From positions 186,001 through 250,000 of the forward strand of contig NZ_PTJA01000001.1 of the NCBI RefSeq assembly GCF_002934545.1: 64,000 bases of DNA, in the 5' to 3' direction. Positions 9,152-17,528 of this stretch are shown here, in pieces (positions within the stretch are counted from its first letter, which is position 1; each line of letters begins with the position of its first letter). Source of the DNA: Lacrimispora xylanisolvens. Lineage in GTDB: Bacteria > Bacillota > Clostridia > Lachnospirales > Lachnospiraceae. A model generated the notes under the pieces. That model had not been told where the DNA came from, did no database searches, and saw only the letters and a program-made list of their open reading frames with translations. A program made the translations under genes and the position numbers.

Positions 9152-9772
9152 CTAGCCTCTGATCTCTCTGATCAGGATTGATTTGCAATAAGCAAAATAA
9201 GAATCTAAGTCAAAAGCCTCTTTATCAACCAGAAACTGAACTGCGGCTCCCTCCAGCAATGAAACCGCAATTCCGGCTATCAGATTCTGCTTTTCCGAGG
9301 GCATATCTGGTGCAAATGTTTCTGCGATTTCCCGGATTTCTGTTCTCCAGTTCTGATAGGAAAGACAGAATTCCTGATGCATATCAGGATCCAGGCGGGA
9401 CTGGTTCCAAAAATCAAGCTCCGCCACATCGTATTTATCATCTATTAGAATTGTATAAATCTTTTGTTTTATAAAAATGTCCAGGCGATCTTCCAGAGTC
9501 GCTTCCGGACCAATACCTGACTGATGAATGGATTGCTGGCGGATTTCGCGGTAACGGTTTAAGACTTTTTTCTGAACAGCAAGGAGAAGCTCTTTCTTAC
9601 TGTTGTAATAATAATGAATGTTGGATTGAAACAAATTTGCTTTTTCTGCCACCTGACGGATTCTCAATCCGCTGATGGTTTTTTCCTGAATGATGGTAAG
9701 GGCTGCATCCAGAATTCTGTCTTCTGTTGAAGTGCTGCAGGGTTGTTCTTCTATTGATAAAATTTGACCCAT
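9152..9772 (-). CDS. TetR/AcrR-family regulator of the BMP transporter operon
   Basis: A 206-residue repressor-type protein: N-terminal helix-turn-helix (about 18-65, LRIRQVAEKANLFQSNIHYYY) and a helical C-terminal ligand and dimerisation domain. It is the first gene of the transporter operon. A consensus promoter and a palindrome overlapping the expected transcription start lie directly in front, so autorepression relieved by a ligand linked to the transported substrate is likely. Confidence 0.85.
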   Translation of the reverse strand: MGQILSIEEQPCSTSTEDRILDAALTIIQEKTISGLRIRQVAEKANLFQSNIHYYYNSKKELLLAVQKKVLNRYREIRQQSIHQSGIGPEATLEDRLDIFIKQKIYTILIDDKYDVAELDFWNQSRLDPDMHQEFCLSYQNWRTEIREIAETFAPDMPSEKQNLIAGIAVSLLEGAAVQFLVDKEAFDLDSYFAYCKSILIREIRG

Positions 9773-9786
9773 ATCATGCCTCCCTT

Positions 9787-9802
9787 TTGGTCAGATGACC
9801 AA
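9787..9802. promoter_or_regulatory. Candidate TetR operator
   Basis: TTGGTCA-GA-TGACCAA is a 7+2+7 perfect inverted repeat placed between the -10 box and the TetR start codon, covering roughly +2 to +17. Position and symmetry are those expected of a TetR-family operator. Confidence 0.65.
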
Positions 9803-9810
9803 TTTCTTGC

Positions 9811-9839
9811 ATTATACGGAACCGACTCTACGGTGTCAA
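9811..9839 (-). promoter_or_regulatory. Promoter of the TetR/BMP transporter operon
   Basis: Minus strand: perfect TTGACA (9834-9839), 17-base spacer, perfect TATAAT (9811-9816). Such a strong promoter needs repression, in agreement with the adjacent palindrome. Confidence 0.85.
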
Positions 9840-10051
9840 TGAAAAATCAGAACAATTGGTTATATTAAGTGATGGATTTAGAATATAAAAGAATAACACT
9901 TGAAGATTAACAAAACAAGGAAGATAATAAGGGATGATGGGTAATGTTTCCAGCTTTAATTAAAGAAACTGGATTTGTTAAAGTTTCCTAATTTTCTGAA
10001 ATACACCTTTGTTTTGTATTATTTCTGTTATAAAAAAAATTAAGATATATA

Positions 10052-10080
10052 TTGCAAATTTACACTGTATATGATATAAT
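10052..10080 (+). promoter_or_regulatory. Promoter of tRNA-Gly
   Basis: TTGCAA (10052-10057), 17-base spacer and perfect TATAAT (10075-10080), 27 bases before the mature tRNA 5' end. Nothing else recognisable lies between 9840 and 10050. Confidence 0.6.
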
Positions 10081-10107
10081 GCCAGTGTTGTGAAATGTAT
10101 ATTTCAT

Positions 10108-10180
10108 GCGCGAGTGGCTCAGTTGGTGGAGTACGACCTTGCCAAGGTCGGGGTCGCGGGTTCGAGTCCCGTCTCGCGCT
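10108..10180 (+). tRNA. tRNA-Gly (anticodon GCC)
   Basis: Cloverleaf: acceptor GCGCGAG (10108-10114) pairs with CTCGCGC (10173-10179); anticodon stem CGACC/GGTCG encloses TTGCCAA with GCC at 10141-10143; the T arm GCGGG-TTCGAGT-CCCGT is intact. The discriminator base is T, as usual for bacterial tRNA-Gly. CCA is not encoded. Confidence 0.96.
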
Positions 10181-10192
10181 TTTATTAATAGG

Positions 10193-10233
10193 TAGCTGGA
10201 ACCTTGATTTTACAAGGGTTTTCAGCTCTTTTT
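10193..10233 (+). terminator. Terminator after tRNA-Gly
   Basis: AGCTGGAACCTTG pairs, with a few mismatches, with CAAGGGTTTTCAGCT, followed by CTTTTTTATTTT. Confidence 0.7.
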
Positions 10234-10279
10234 TATTTTATAGAAATGCTACTGGCGGCAGCCATATTTGAAAATTACC

Positions 10280-11275
10280 TTAAGGAATTGTCGGTTTCCC
10301 AATTTCCTCCATATAATCTTTGAATGCCTCAGCTATTTCTTTGTACTTTGTATGATGAAGGTAATGGGACCCTTCCATAGGAATCATCTTACCGATGGAG
10401 GATTGCTTTACCTGCTCTTCATGCAGTGGAATCCAATTAGGATTTTGTTCATTATTGGATTGAACGAAAAGTAACAGTGGAAGATCACTGGGATAAGTGA
10501 GATTTTCTGCATTTTTAAAGTTCGATCCCAGGTGTTTCAACTCATTAATCAAGGTTGGATTGCTTGAGACTTGATTGGAGATTAGATTCATCTGTTCTTT
10601 GGTTTGTTCATCGTATGCAAGAGATCCATAGGAGTCACCCCCTACCTTTTTTATCAATCTCATTAAACCGGATTTTTGTAGAAATACCATGGTACCTAAA
10701 GGCAATTTAGCGTCCATGCCAGGCTGATTTGGAACACTGCTATCAATGCCTACAAAAGCAGTAACTTCCTCAGGATAATTCTTTATATAGGTCGCCCCAT
10801 AAAGACCTGTAATGGAATGTCCCATTAGAATGTAATGGTCAAGCCCTAATTGCTGTACGGCTTCGTGGATTTCGCTGACGATATTCTCTGTTGTTCTTTC
10901 CTTCTCGGTTCGATCACTTAATCCATAACCAAAAGGCTCGATTGCCACGACCTTATAATCTGGAGTTAATTCATCAATTAACAGCTTAAAGTCAAGCATA
11001 GGTGAAGGGGTTCCTTGACCAGGGAGAAGAACGATGGTCTGCTCTCCATTCCCCTGTATGGACACATTCATGTTTTTTCCATCCACAACAACATGCTGAC
11101 CGTAAGGCTTTATTTTCTTTTTCTCAATCCCATTGCAGATTACATTCACAACATACGTAATGCCAAGAAATAAGATGAATGCGACAATAATACCTGCAAT
11201 TATTTTTATTAATAAGTATCGTTTTTTACCATTCTTAGTCCCATCATTTTTTGAGACTTTCTCTGTTTGCGCCAT
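10280..11275 (-). CDS. Membrane-anchored alpha/beta hydrolase
   Basis: A 331-residue protein with a basic N-terminus and a single membrane segment (about 21-48), followed by an alpha/beta hydrolase domain outside the membrane. The nucleophile elbow GHSITG holds the catalytic Ser, DSSVPNQPG follows it, and the candidate catalytic His lies in MEGSHYLHH near the C-terminus. The oxyanion region is LLPGQGTPSP. No neighbour indicates the substrate; esterase- or lipase-like hydrolysis at the cell surface is the most that can be said. Confidence 0.82.
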   Translation of the reverse strand: MAQTEKVSKNDGTKNGKKRYLLIKIIAGIIVAFILFLGITYVVNVICNGIEKKKIKPYGQHVVVDGKNMNVSIQGNGEQTIVLLPGQGTPSPMLDFKLLIDELTPDYKVVAIEPFGYGLSDRTEKERTTENIVSEIHEAVQQLGLDHYILMGHSITGLYGATYIKNYPEEVTAFVGIDSSVPNQPGMDAKLPLGTMVFLQKSGLMRLIKKVGGDSYGSLAYDEQTKEQMNLISNQVSSNPTLINELKHLGSNFKNAENLTYPSDLPLLLFVQSNNEQNPNWIPLHEEQVKQSSIGKMIPMEGSHYLHHTKYKEIAEAFKDYMEEIGKPTIP

Positions 11276-11357
11276 GTTCTAATTCTCCAGTCTTTGTATC
11301 ATTAGATCAATTTCTAAATAGACAATAAGTATAATAAATTAATATGTCCCCTTTGTG

Positions 11358-11513
11358 ATGGTTATATGTACTGAGTGTAAACAACCGGAGTGTGTTGCTA
11401 TTTATGGGGATGATGGATGCTATGAATATGCGCTTTTAGATGAAGATAACCAGACTATTATTTATATATTTACTCAATGGGAGAATGCAGATGATAAATA
11501 CAATAGAAAATAA
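11358..11513 (+). pseudogene. Short orphan reading frame, possible gene remnant
   Basis: A 51-codon frame whose product has paired Cys residues (CTECKQPEC) and an acidic, aromatic-rich remainder ending in ENADDKYNRK. There is no ribosome binding site in front and an in-frame stop lies just upstream, so it may be the tail end of a decayed gene. The rest of the 11276-11662 interval holds only the hydrolase upstream region and the VOC leader; I see no other feature there. Confidence 0.3.
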
Positions 11514-11662
11514 GTGCACCTTTAATACGTTGACAGGGCTGGGACAATCCATTATTCATTTAATGAATTACTGCACATAGAAAACTTAATATTGATAATA
11601 GATAGTAATCGGTGTATTCTTATTTGAAAAGATTAGTTTTGAAGAGGAGATAAATATATAAA

Positions 11663-12070
11663 ATGAGACAAAGCTTTCTTCACCATATTTGTATTCAAAC
11701 TAACGACTATGAGCAGTCGTTAAAATTTTATTGTAAGATGCTTGATATGGAAATAATAGAGGAAACACCTAATTTCCATGGAAGAGAGTATAATACATGG
11801 ATTAAAAATGACTACCTTTGTATTGAATTACAGACACCAAAAAATGAACAACAGTTTGATCAAATAGATGATGATCATACGGGTGTCTCTCATATTTGCC
11901 TTTGGGTAAATGATATAAATCAATTATATTATGAACTCGGTGAAAAAGGAGCCCATTCATTTATTAAACATGGTGCAAATGATATTTATGAAGTAAATGG
12001 TGGTAAATTATTTAAATTGAAGTCTCCGGAAGGTACAATTATTGAATTTAGAAATAAATTGGGGTGCTGA
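11663..12070 (+). CDS. VOC-family (glyoxalase/bleomycin-resistance type) protein
   Basis: A 135-residue protein with the two beta-alpha-beta-beta-beta modules of the vicinal oxygen chelate fold. Candidate metal ligands are His in FLHHICIQT (module 1), His in SHICLWV and the terminal Glu in GTIIEFR (module 2). The length is that of single-chain glyoxalase-like proteins that work as dimers. Enzymatic lyase, dioxygenase and antibiotic-binding functions all occur in the family, and nothing here decides. An AGGAG stretch lies about 13 bases before the ATG. The gene is AT-rich and stands alone. Confidence 0.78.
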   Translation: MRQSFLHHICIQTNDYEQSLKFYCKMLDMEIIEETPNFHGREYNTWIKNDYLCIELQTPKNEQQFDQIDDDHTGVSHICLWVNDINQLYYELGEKGAHSFIKHGANDIYEVNGGKLFKLKSPEGTIIEFRNKLGC

Positions 12071-12150
12071 CATATTTTTTTTGTTGGGGGGTAAACCCGG
12101 TTTCTTAAAATCGATAAGTAAGGGTAATGATAGGATTGGCGTACCATGGC

Positions 12151-13086
12151 TTAAACTGGCGTATATCTATTAACTACAGTCACTCCGGTATTAATAAATT
12201 GTGAACCTGTATCCAATCCCCTTAATGCAGCAATTGCCTCAGCCATACCCAAATAGCCCATTGTAAATGGGCTTTGTACTAATACAGCTTTTATAATATT
12301 ATTTCTTATCATTTCCTGTATGGTCTCTGTGAGATCAAATCCAATCCCGATAATATTTGTATTAGTTTCTTTCAAAGCGTTTCCCATTCCTAACGTAGTA
12401 CCTTCATTGGTTGAAAAGATACCAACAAGATTGGGATTGTCTCTTATATATTTTTTCGTTGCCTGTTTTGATAGTTCCGGGTCACCATTGGTGTAAATAG
12501 TATCTAATATTTGATATTTGCTAAACATATTAAAATAATCGCGGAATCCTAAATCCCGATTTACAGTCGTTCTGTTTTCAGGCGTTACCCCAATGACTCC
12601 TATTGTACCACTAGTGAGCCCAGCCTCATCTAATTCGTAAAACATATTTTCTCCGGCTATCTTACCAGCTGCATAATTATCAGTAGCTAAGGTTACGATG
12701 GCTTGTTCAAATGCGGGTGCATCAACATAAATGATTTTTATACCCTTTGATTTCGCATCTTCAACTGAACTTGAAATCTTTAAAGGATCACTGGCGGCTA
12801 ACATGATTGCATCTGCTCCCGCTGCGACGGCATTGTTAAATATCTCGATTTGTTTATTTACATCTCTTGTCAGGGGGGCATCCCATACATATGTAACACC
12901 TAACATAGAAGCCATTTCTCTGGCACCATTATCCATAAAACTCCAAAATTCATCACTTTTATCCATTGTTACTAAATAAATTTTATAATTCATATATACC
13001 ATTTGGTTCAATTCTGCATCATCCCCTATAATAATAATCAATTTAATTGTTGGTTCATTTCTGGTGCTGAGATCCTTTATCTGCAA
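12151..13086 (-). pseudogene. Sugar-binding (RbsB/LacI-fold) domain without secretion signal, probably N-terminally decayed
   Basis: The frame encodes an almost complete periplasmic-binding type I domain: YKIYLVTMDKSDEFWSF, AAGADAIMLAASDPLKI, TDNYAAGKIAGENM, LVGIFSTNEGTTLGMGNA and ALRGLDTGS. Related proteins usually start with a membrane anchor or lipobox. Here the N-terminal about 30 residues show neither, an in-frame stop precedes them, the first ATG (13002) has no ribosome site, and the only earlier start is a TTG at 13086. No transporter or sensor kinase is adjacent. It is either a gene that lost its 5' end or a cytoplasmic sugar-binding protein. Confidence 0.6.
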
Positions 13087-13296
13087 TTTTAGTTAATACT
13101 CCTATATCCGGCATTATTAAGTTTTGAAAGAATACATGGATATTCATTTATATGCGAGGGAGGTGGGGATCATTACTTGAGAACTGCGGTTACCACTTTT
13201 AGAAAGCCTATTGCATTTTATCATGTACAGCTTTAAGATATTAGAAACGAAATTATGATATATTGAGAAGATTAACTGCGAAAGGGTGCGTCTGGT

Positions 13297-13818
13297 ATGC
13301 GGTTGTTCCATGTAAGCGAGGATGGTAATATTGATATTTTTAACCCCAGGATTCCTAAAAGAGAGGACTTAGATAAAAGTGTTGGATTAGTATGGGCTAT
13401 AGATGAAAAGCATTTGCCAAATTTTTTGACTCCGAGAGATTGCCCAAGAGTAACTTACTACGCAGATGAACATACTTCAAAGCATGACAAAGAGGTATTT
13501 TTTACCTCACCTGAGATTCAGCATGTTGTTATTATTGAGAGTAAATGGTTTGGAACTATGAAAAATACGCATTTATATCTTTATGAATTTGCTCCGGAAG
13601 GTTTTGAAGTTCAGGATGAGATTGCAGGGTATTATATTTCCAGAGTGGCTCAAAAACCCATTGAAAAATATATTGTTAATGATTTATTCGAGGCTTTGTT
13701 AAAAAGAAATGTGGAACTTCGAATTATAAAGAATTTATGGGGTATATCTGATAAAATTAAAACTACAACATTAAATTGGTCGATATGCCGTATGGGATAT
13801 GCCCAGCCAAGATTATAA
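13297..13818 (+). CDS. DUF6886-type protein
   Basis: A 173-residue protein starting MRLFHVSEDGNIDIFNPR, with WAIDEKHLPNFLTPRDCPRV further on, features I associate with the DUF6886 family of small Firmicutes proteins. The conserved His, Trp and Arg residues resemble those of ADP-ribosyltransferase-like RES/DUF folds, but no activity is known to me. It has weak ribosome signal (AAAGGGTG). It sits 29 bases before the isochorismatase-like gene. Confidence 0.65.
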   Translation: MRLFHVSEDGNIDIFNPRIPKREDLDKSVGLVWAIDEKHLPNFLTPRDCPRVTYYADEHTSKHDKEVFFTSPEIQHVVIIESKWFGTMKNTHLYLYEFAPEGFEVQDEIAGYYISRVAQKPIEKYIVNDLFEALLKRNVELRIIKNLWGISDKIKTTTLNWSICRMGYAQPRL

Positions 13819-13847
13819 AATTATAAAAGAAACCGGGAGAATTTATT

Positions 13848-14369
13848 ATGAACTATGATGCATTAATAATTGTGGACATGCAGACGGCTTTGGTAGAAGC
13901 AGAACCTTACAACTGGGTGACTGTGGTAGATAATATAAAGGAATTATTGGATTCATGCAGAAAAAAAGACCTCCCCATTATTTACATTCAACACGATGGC
14001 GGAATTGGCGATGAACTGGAGCATGGCAGCGTCGGCTGGACGGTATACAAAGAAATAGCTCCGATGCCAGATGAAAAAATATTTGAGAAACAGTATAACA
14101 GTGCATTTAGAAAAACCGGGCTTCATGAATATCTTCAGAAAATTGGTGTAAAAAACATTATTTTATGTGGAATGCAGACGGAGTACTGTCTGGATGTCAC
14201 CTGTAAAGTGGCGTTTGAATACGAATATGAGGTAACCATACCTCAGTCGACAACAACTACATTTGATAATGCATTTGCAAGCGGAAAAGATTTGGCAGAA
14301 TATTATGAAAACAAAATTTGGAACAACCGATATGCAAAGGTTGTAAGCATGGAGCAGGTTTTAAAATAA
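13848..14369 (+). CDS. Cysteine hydrolase, isochorismatase-like
   Basis: A 173-residue alpha/beta hydrolase of the isochorismatase superfamily with a complete triad: Asp in IIVDMQ (D10), Lys in EKQYNSAF and Cys in LCGMQTEYCLD. Members hydrolyse nicotinamide, N-carbamoyl compounds or similar amides and imides. The single-domain size and QTEYC motif match general cysteine hydrolases, not dedicated isochorismatases. GGGAGA precedes the ATG. It is followed by a separate promoter for the next gene. Confidence 0.85.
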   Translation: MNYDALIIVDMQTALVEAEPYNWVTVVDNIKELLDSCRKKDLPIIYIQHDGGIGDELEHGSVGWTVYKEIAPMPDEKIFEKQYNSAFRKTGLHEYLQKIGVKNIILCGMQTEYCLDVTCKVAFEYEYEVTIPQSTTTTFDNAFASGKDLAEYYENKIWNNRYAKVVSMEQVLK

Positions 14370-14376
14370 TTCGCTA

Positions 14377-14407
14377 TTGACTCTCGCATAATGTGAGGGT
14401 TTATACT
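14377..14407 (+). promoter_or_regulatory. MerR-type promoter with dyad in the spacer
   Basis: TTGACT (14377-14382) and TATACT (14402-14407) are 19 bases apart, the over-long spacing used by MerR activators. The spacer holds the near-perfect dyad CTCGCAT-A-ATGTGAG. The TTGACTCT start resembles promoters of MerR-type multidrug and redox regulators. It drives the BtrH-like gene. Confidence 0.7.
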
Positions 14408-14448
14408 CCTGTTGTAAGAATGCGATAAGCGTCAGGAGGTTTGTATTT

Positions 14449-15504
14449 ATGCAAAAGAAATTAATTGAGCTGGAGCATCATGCACACGACTATGAATGTA
14501 TGTGGAATGGAATTGAGGATTTGTATATACGAGAAACTGGTGAAACGCTTCCGCCAAATTTCTTTTTCAGTCTCGCCTCTTTCGGATCCTTCTGCTACTT
14601 GAAAACGCCGAAATCTGACCTGAAACGAATGATTGCGCTTGGAGATGGACGCACGAAGCAGATGTATGAATTTCTTGCCCCCATTGTAGGCTTTGAATAC
14701 AAACATTACGAATATAAAATGTTTGAGCAGGCCATTAGAAAGGCTAAGTCAGAAATTGATGCGGGGTATCCGCCAGTTTTGGGGGCACTGGATATGTATT
14801 ATCTGCCATACTATTCAAAAATTTATCTTAAAGAGCATATTCCATTCCATTATGTTTTGATGATAGGTTATGATGAAGATGCACAATGCATAGATTTGCT
14901 AGATTGCGGGCGTAAGGAGGTTGAGACACTTCCTTATACGCAACTGCGTAAAGCCTGGAATTGCAGTTATTCAGGTTTATCTAAACCAAACACTGTCTGC
15001 ACGGTCAGATTAAATAACGCAAAGACCAAATACCAGATTGCTGAAGAATCACTTGCAAAAAAAAGTGAGATGTTTTTAAACCCCCAGGTGAACTTTACCG
15101 GCAGAAAAGGATTACAAAAATTTATATATGAATTGCCAAAACTAAAAAGTGAACTCACAAAGGAGGATTATGATAAGATACTCTTAAACCTGGTTATGTT
15201 TTTTGGTGCAGTGCCCACAGTTCCTAACGTTCTTCGTGGAATTAAGGAACCGGACGAAGTAAACTTCTACGGTGGTTTTGATAAAATGAGCTGTGTTCTA
15301 AATGATATTGGAAAAGAATTTGGTAATGAGACCTGGCTTAATGCATCCGTTATTTTTAGGCAGGGAGCCGTTATCATTTTAGATATAAAAGATATAATAG
15401 TAGCCTACCTGACTGGAGAAAAGGACAGGACCAACCAACTGCCAGGATTGTTTACAAAAATAATGGAGATCATGACAGAGGGATTTATTCTTCTGGAAAG
15501 ATAG
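14449..15504 (+). CDS. BtrH-like N-terminal domain protein
   Basis: A 351-residue protein that resembles the BtrH N-terminal family (acyl transfer in butirosin biosynthesis) with a following DUF4872-like helical part. Landmarks are an early His/Asp/Glu segment (HDYECMWNGIEDLY), a central GALDMYYLPY with HIPFHYVLMIGYDED (His-containing, peptidase-C39-like strand) and a helical C-terminal half (about 220-351). A strong AGGAGG precedes the ATG. It heads a probable three-gene unit with the GyrI-like and HXXEE proteins. The role is unknown; no biosynthetic cluster is adjacent. Confidence 0.65.
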   Translation: MQKKLIELEHHAHDYECMWNGIEDLYIRETGETLPPNFFFSLASFGSFCYLKTPKSDLKRMIALGDGRTKQMYEFLAPIVGFEYKHYEYKMFEQAIRKAKSEIDAGYPPVLGALDMYYLPYYSKIYLKEHIPFHYVLMIGYDEDAQCIDLLDCGRKEVETLPYTQLRKAWNCSYSGLSKPNTVCTVRLNNAKTKYQIAEESLAKKSEMFLNPQVNFTGRKGLQKFIYELPKLKSELTKEDYDKILLNLVMFFGAVPTVPNVLRGIKEPDEVNFYGGFDKMSCVLNDIGKEFGNETWLNASVIFRQGAVIILDIKDIIVAYLTGEKDRTNQLPGLFTKIMEIMTEGFILLER

Positions 15505-15548
15505 TATTTTATTTGAAAAAATAATAAGTGAATAGTGGGGGCTAAAAA

Positions 15549-16187
15549 ATGGCTTTTGATTATAAGAAAGAGTATAAAGAATTTTATATGCCGGGGAGTA
15601 CTCCAGAGATCGTAACAGTTCCGGTTACCAATTATGTTGCAGTAAGAGGCAAAGGAGATCCGAATCAGGAAGGCGGAGCATATCAGAAAGCGTTGGGAAT
15701 CTTATATGGGGTAGCTTATACCATCAAAATGAGTTATAAGGGTTCACATAAAATAGAAGGCTTTTTTGAGTATGTGGTTCCTCCTCTGGAAGGCTTCTGG
15801 TGGCAGGATGATGTCGCGGGGGTGGACTATGCACATAAGGACACATTTAATTGGATTTCAGTAATTCGTCTGCCGGATTTTGTGACGAAAAAGGACTTTG
15901 ACTGGGCAGTTACAGAGGCCGGTAAAAAGAAAAAAATGGATTGTTCGTCAGCCGAGTTCTTAACGGTAGACGAGGGGCTATGCGTACAAATTATGCACAT
16001 AGGACCATTTGATGACGAACCTGCTACTGTTGCCATTATGGATGAGTATCTGGTTGAAAATGGGTATAGGAATGATATGACAGATATACGCCTTCATCAT
16101 GAAATTTATCTTTCAGATATCCGTAAAGTTCAGCCCTCAAAATGGAAGACCATCATACGTCATCCTATAAAAAAGGAATGTATCTAA
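15549..16187 (+). CDS. GyrI-like small-molecule-binding domain protein
   Basis: A 212-residue stand-alone effector domain of the SOUL/GyrI class, of the longer YdhR/SbmC-related type: VTVPVTNYVAVRGKGDPN at the start, EGFWWQDD in the middle, and LCVQIMHIGPFDDEPATV and LHHEIYLSDIRKV near the end. Such proteins bind or hydrolyse xenobiotics or serve as drug-binding modules of MerR and AraC regulators. Being behind a MerR-type promoter, it may belong to a drug response, which is an inference. Confidence 0.8.
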   Translation: MAFDYKKEYKEFYMPGSTPEIVTVPVTNYVAVRGKGDPNQEGGAYQKALGILYGVAYTIKMSYKGSHKIEGFFEYVVPPLEGFWWQDDVAGVDYAHKDTFNWISVIRLPDFVTKKDFDWAVTEAGKKKKMDCSSAEFLTVDEGLCVQIMHIGPFDDEPATVAIMDEYLVENGYRNDMTDIRLHHEIYLSDIRKVQPSKWKTIIRHPIKKECI

Positions 16188-16215
16188 GCGCAAATGAATT
16201 TTTCAGGAGATTAAA

Positions 16216-16734
16216 ATGAATGATATCAATGCAATGGTGTGGCTGTTCCCAATCCTCTTTATGTTTCACGATTTTGAAGAAATAATTTTCATGCAATCAT
16301 GGATCAGTAAAAACAGAAATTATCTAGACCATAGGTTTCCTGCACTATCAAAAAAATTATCCTCTCATTTTGATCAGATAACAACCTCTGCCTTTGCCCT
16401 TGGCGTGGCAGAGGAATTTATCATAATCAGTATAATTACAGTTGTTTCTTATGTGACCAACTGGTATATTCTGTGGACAGGATTATTGATAACCTTTGCT
16501 TTGCATTTGGTAATTCACTGTATTCAGGCATTGGTGTTAAGAAAATATGTACCAGCTATTATTACAAGTATCATCTGCCTGCCAATCTGCATCTATATAA
16601 TTAGCAATGTGGTGAAACTGTTTCCTCTGAACGATGTTATCTTGTACTCTGTTTTGTCTTTTGTATTTATGGTGATTAATTTGATTATGATCCACAGAGC
16701 TATGGAGGTTTTCAGCAAATGGTCAGCACAATAG
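16216..16734 (+). CDS. HXXEE-domain membrane protein
   Basis: A 172-residue membrane protein with four to five hydrophobic segments and the family-naming motif FHDFEEI (His-x-x-Glu-Glu) near residue 18, plus a second conserved HLVIH segment. Function is not established for the family. It follows the GyrI-like gene after 28 bases with AGGAG in front and ends just before the convergent response regulator gene. Confidence 0.8.
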   Translation: MNDINAMVWLFPILFMFHDFEEIIFMQSWISKNRNYLDHRFPALSKKLSSHFDQITTSAFALGVAEEFIIISIITVVSYVTNWYILWTGLLITFALHLVIHCIQALVLRKYVPAIITSIICLPICIYIISNVVKLFPLNDVILYSVLSFVFMVINLIMIHRAMEVFSKWSAQ

Positions 16735-16769
16735 GAACGGCAAAACAAACAGATGGGGCTGTCAAAATT

Positions 16770-17528
16770 TCAAGTCCTATTCCTGTATTCACTGGGCTGG
16801 ATACCCACACAGGATTTAAAAACCCTGCTGAAATAAGCGCTGTCCGGATAACCGGATAATTCCCCCACCTTCTGAACCTCCATATCCGGATTATGCAGCA
16901 GCAGCCGTTTTGCCTCGTTGATCCGCAGTCTGGTCAGGTACTTGGAAGGTGTTTCTCCAGTTCTCTTCTTAAATATTTTTCCAAGGTATTCCGGTGTAAA
17001 TCCGAACCGTTCACTCATTTCCTGAAAAAAGACCTCCTGCTTATAATTCTCCTGAAGATATTTTTCCATAAGTCCGCAGATGGACTCCTGACTCAGCCTT
17101 TCGTTCACGGTACAGTAAGATTCCAATGCGCTTGTCTCGGATTTCATGGTAATCAGTAGCTTTTGTAGTGATTCAAAAAGGCTTTTTGCAGTGACCGGTT
17201 TTAATAAATAATCCACGACCCCATAGCGGATAGCAGACTGGGCATAGGAAAAATCATTATATCCGCTTATAATAATCACCTTAACACTGGGATGATTTTT
17301 CTTTAGATAGCTTGCCAGTTCAATTCCGTCACATTGGGGCATACGGATATCGGTAATGATGAGATCGGGACAGTTTTTTTCTGTTGTTTCTATGGCTTCC
17401 AGTCCATTGGCGGCTTCTCCGGCCAGCTTAAGAGGCAGATTTAAGGAAGTGATTTTCTTGATCAGGTTTTTTCGAATAAGGCTTTCGTCTTCCGCCACAA
17501 GATAACTATAACTCTGGATGGTGCTCAT
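16770..17528 (-). CDS. Response regulator with AraC-type DNA-binding domain (YesN-like)
   Basis: A 252-residue regulator: receiver domain (1-120) with the acidic pocket AEDE and phospho-acceptor Asp60 in IITDIRMPQ, then a pair of AraC helix-turn-helix motifs (about 150-250; FGFTPEYLGKIFKKRTGETPS and SGYPDSAYFSRVFK). It overlaps the kinase gene by 23 bases. With the kinase it is expected to activate the divergently transcribed sugar transporter and glycosidase operon. Confidence 0.9.
   Translation of the reverse strand: MSTIQSYSYLVAEDESLIRKNLIKKITSLNLPLKLAGEAANGLEAIETTEKNCPDLIITDIRMPQCDGIELASYLKKNHPSVKVIIISGYNDFSYAQSAIRYGVVDYLLKPVTAKSLFESLQKLLITMKSETSALESYCTVNERLSQESICGLMEKYLQENYKQEVFFQEMSERFGFTPEYLGKIFKKRTGETPSKYLTRLRINEAKRLLLHNPDMEVQKVGELSGYPDSAYFSRVFKSCVGIQPSEYRNRT

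Noticed and set aside
12071-12150. Hairpin GGGGGGTAAACCC as terminator of the VOC gene
   Set aside because: Only a short partial stem is possible and the T-run lies on the wrong side.
10108-16734. Integrative element inserted at tRNA-Gly
   Set aside because: No integrase gene and no second copy of the tRNA 3' end were found, so the accessory strip next to the tRNA cannot be called an island on this evidence.
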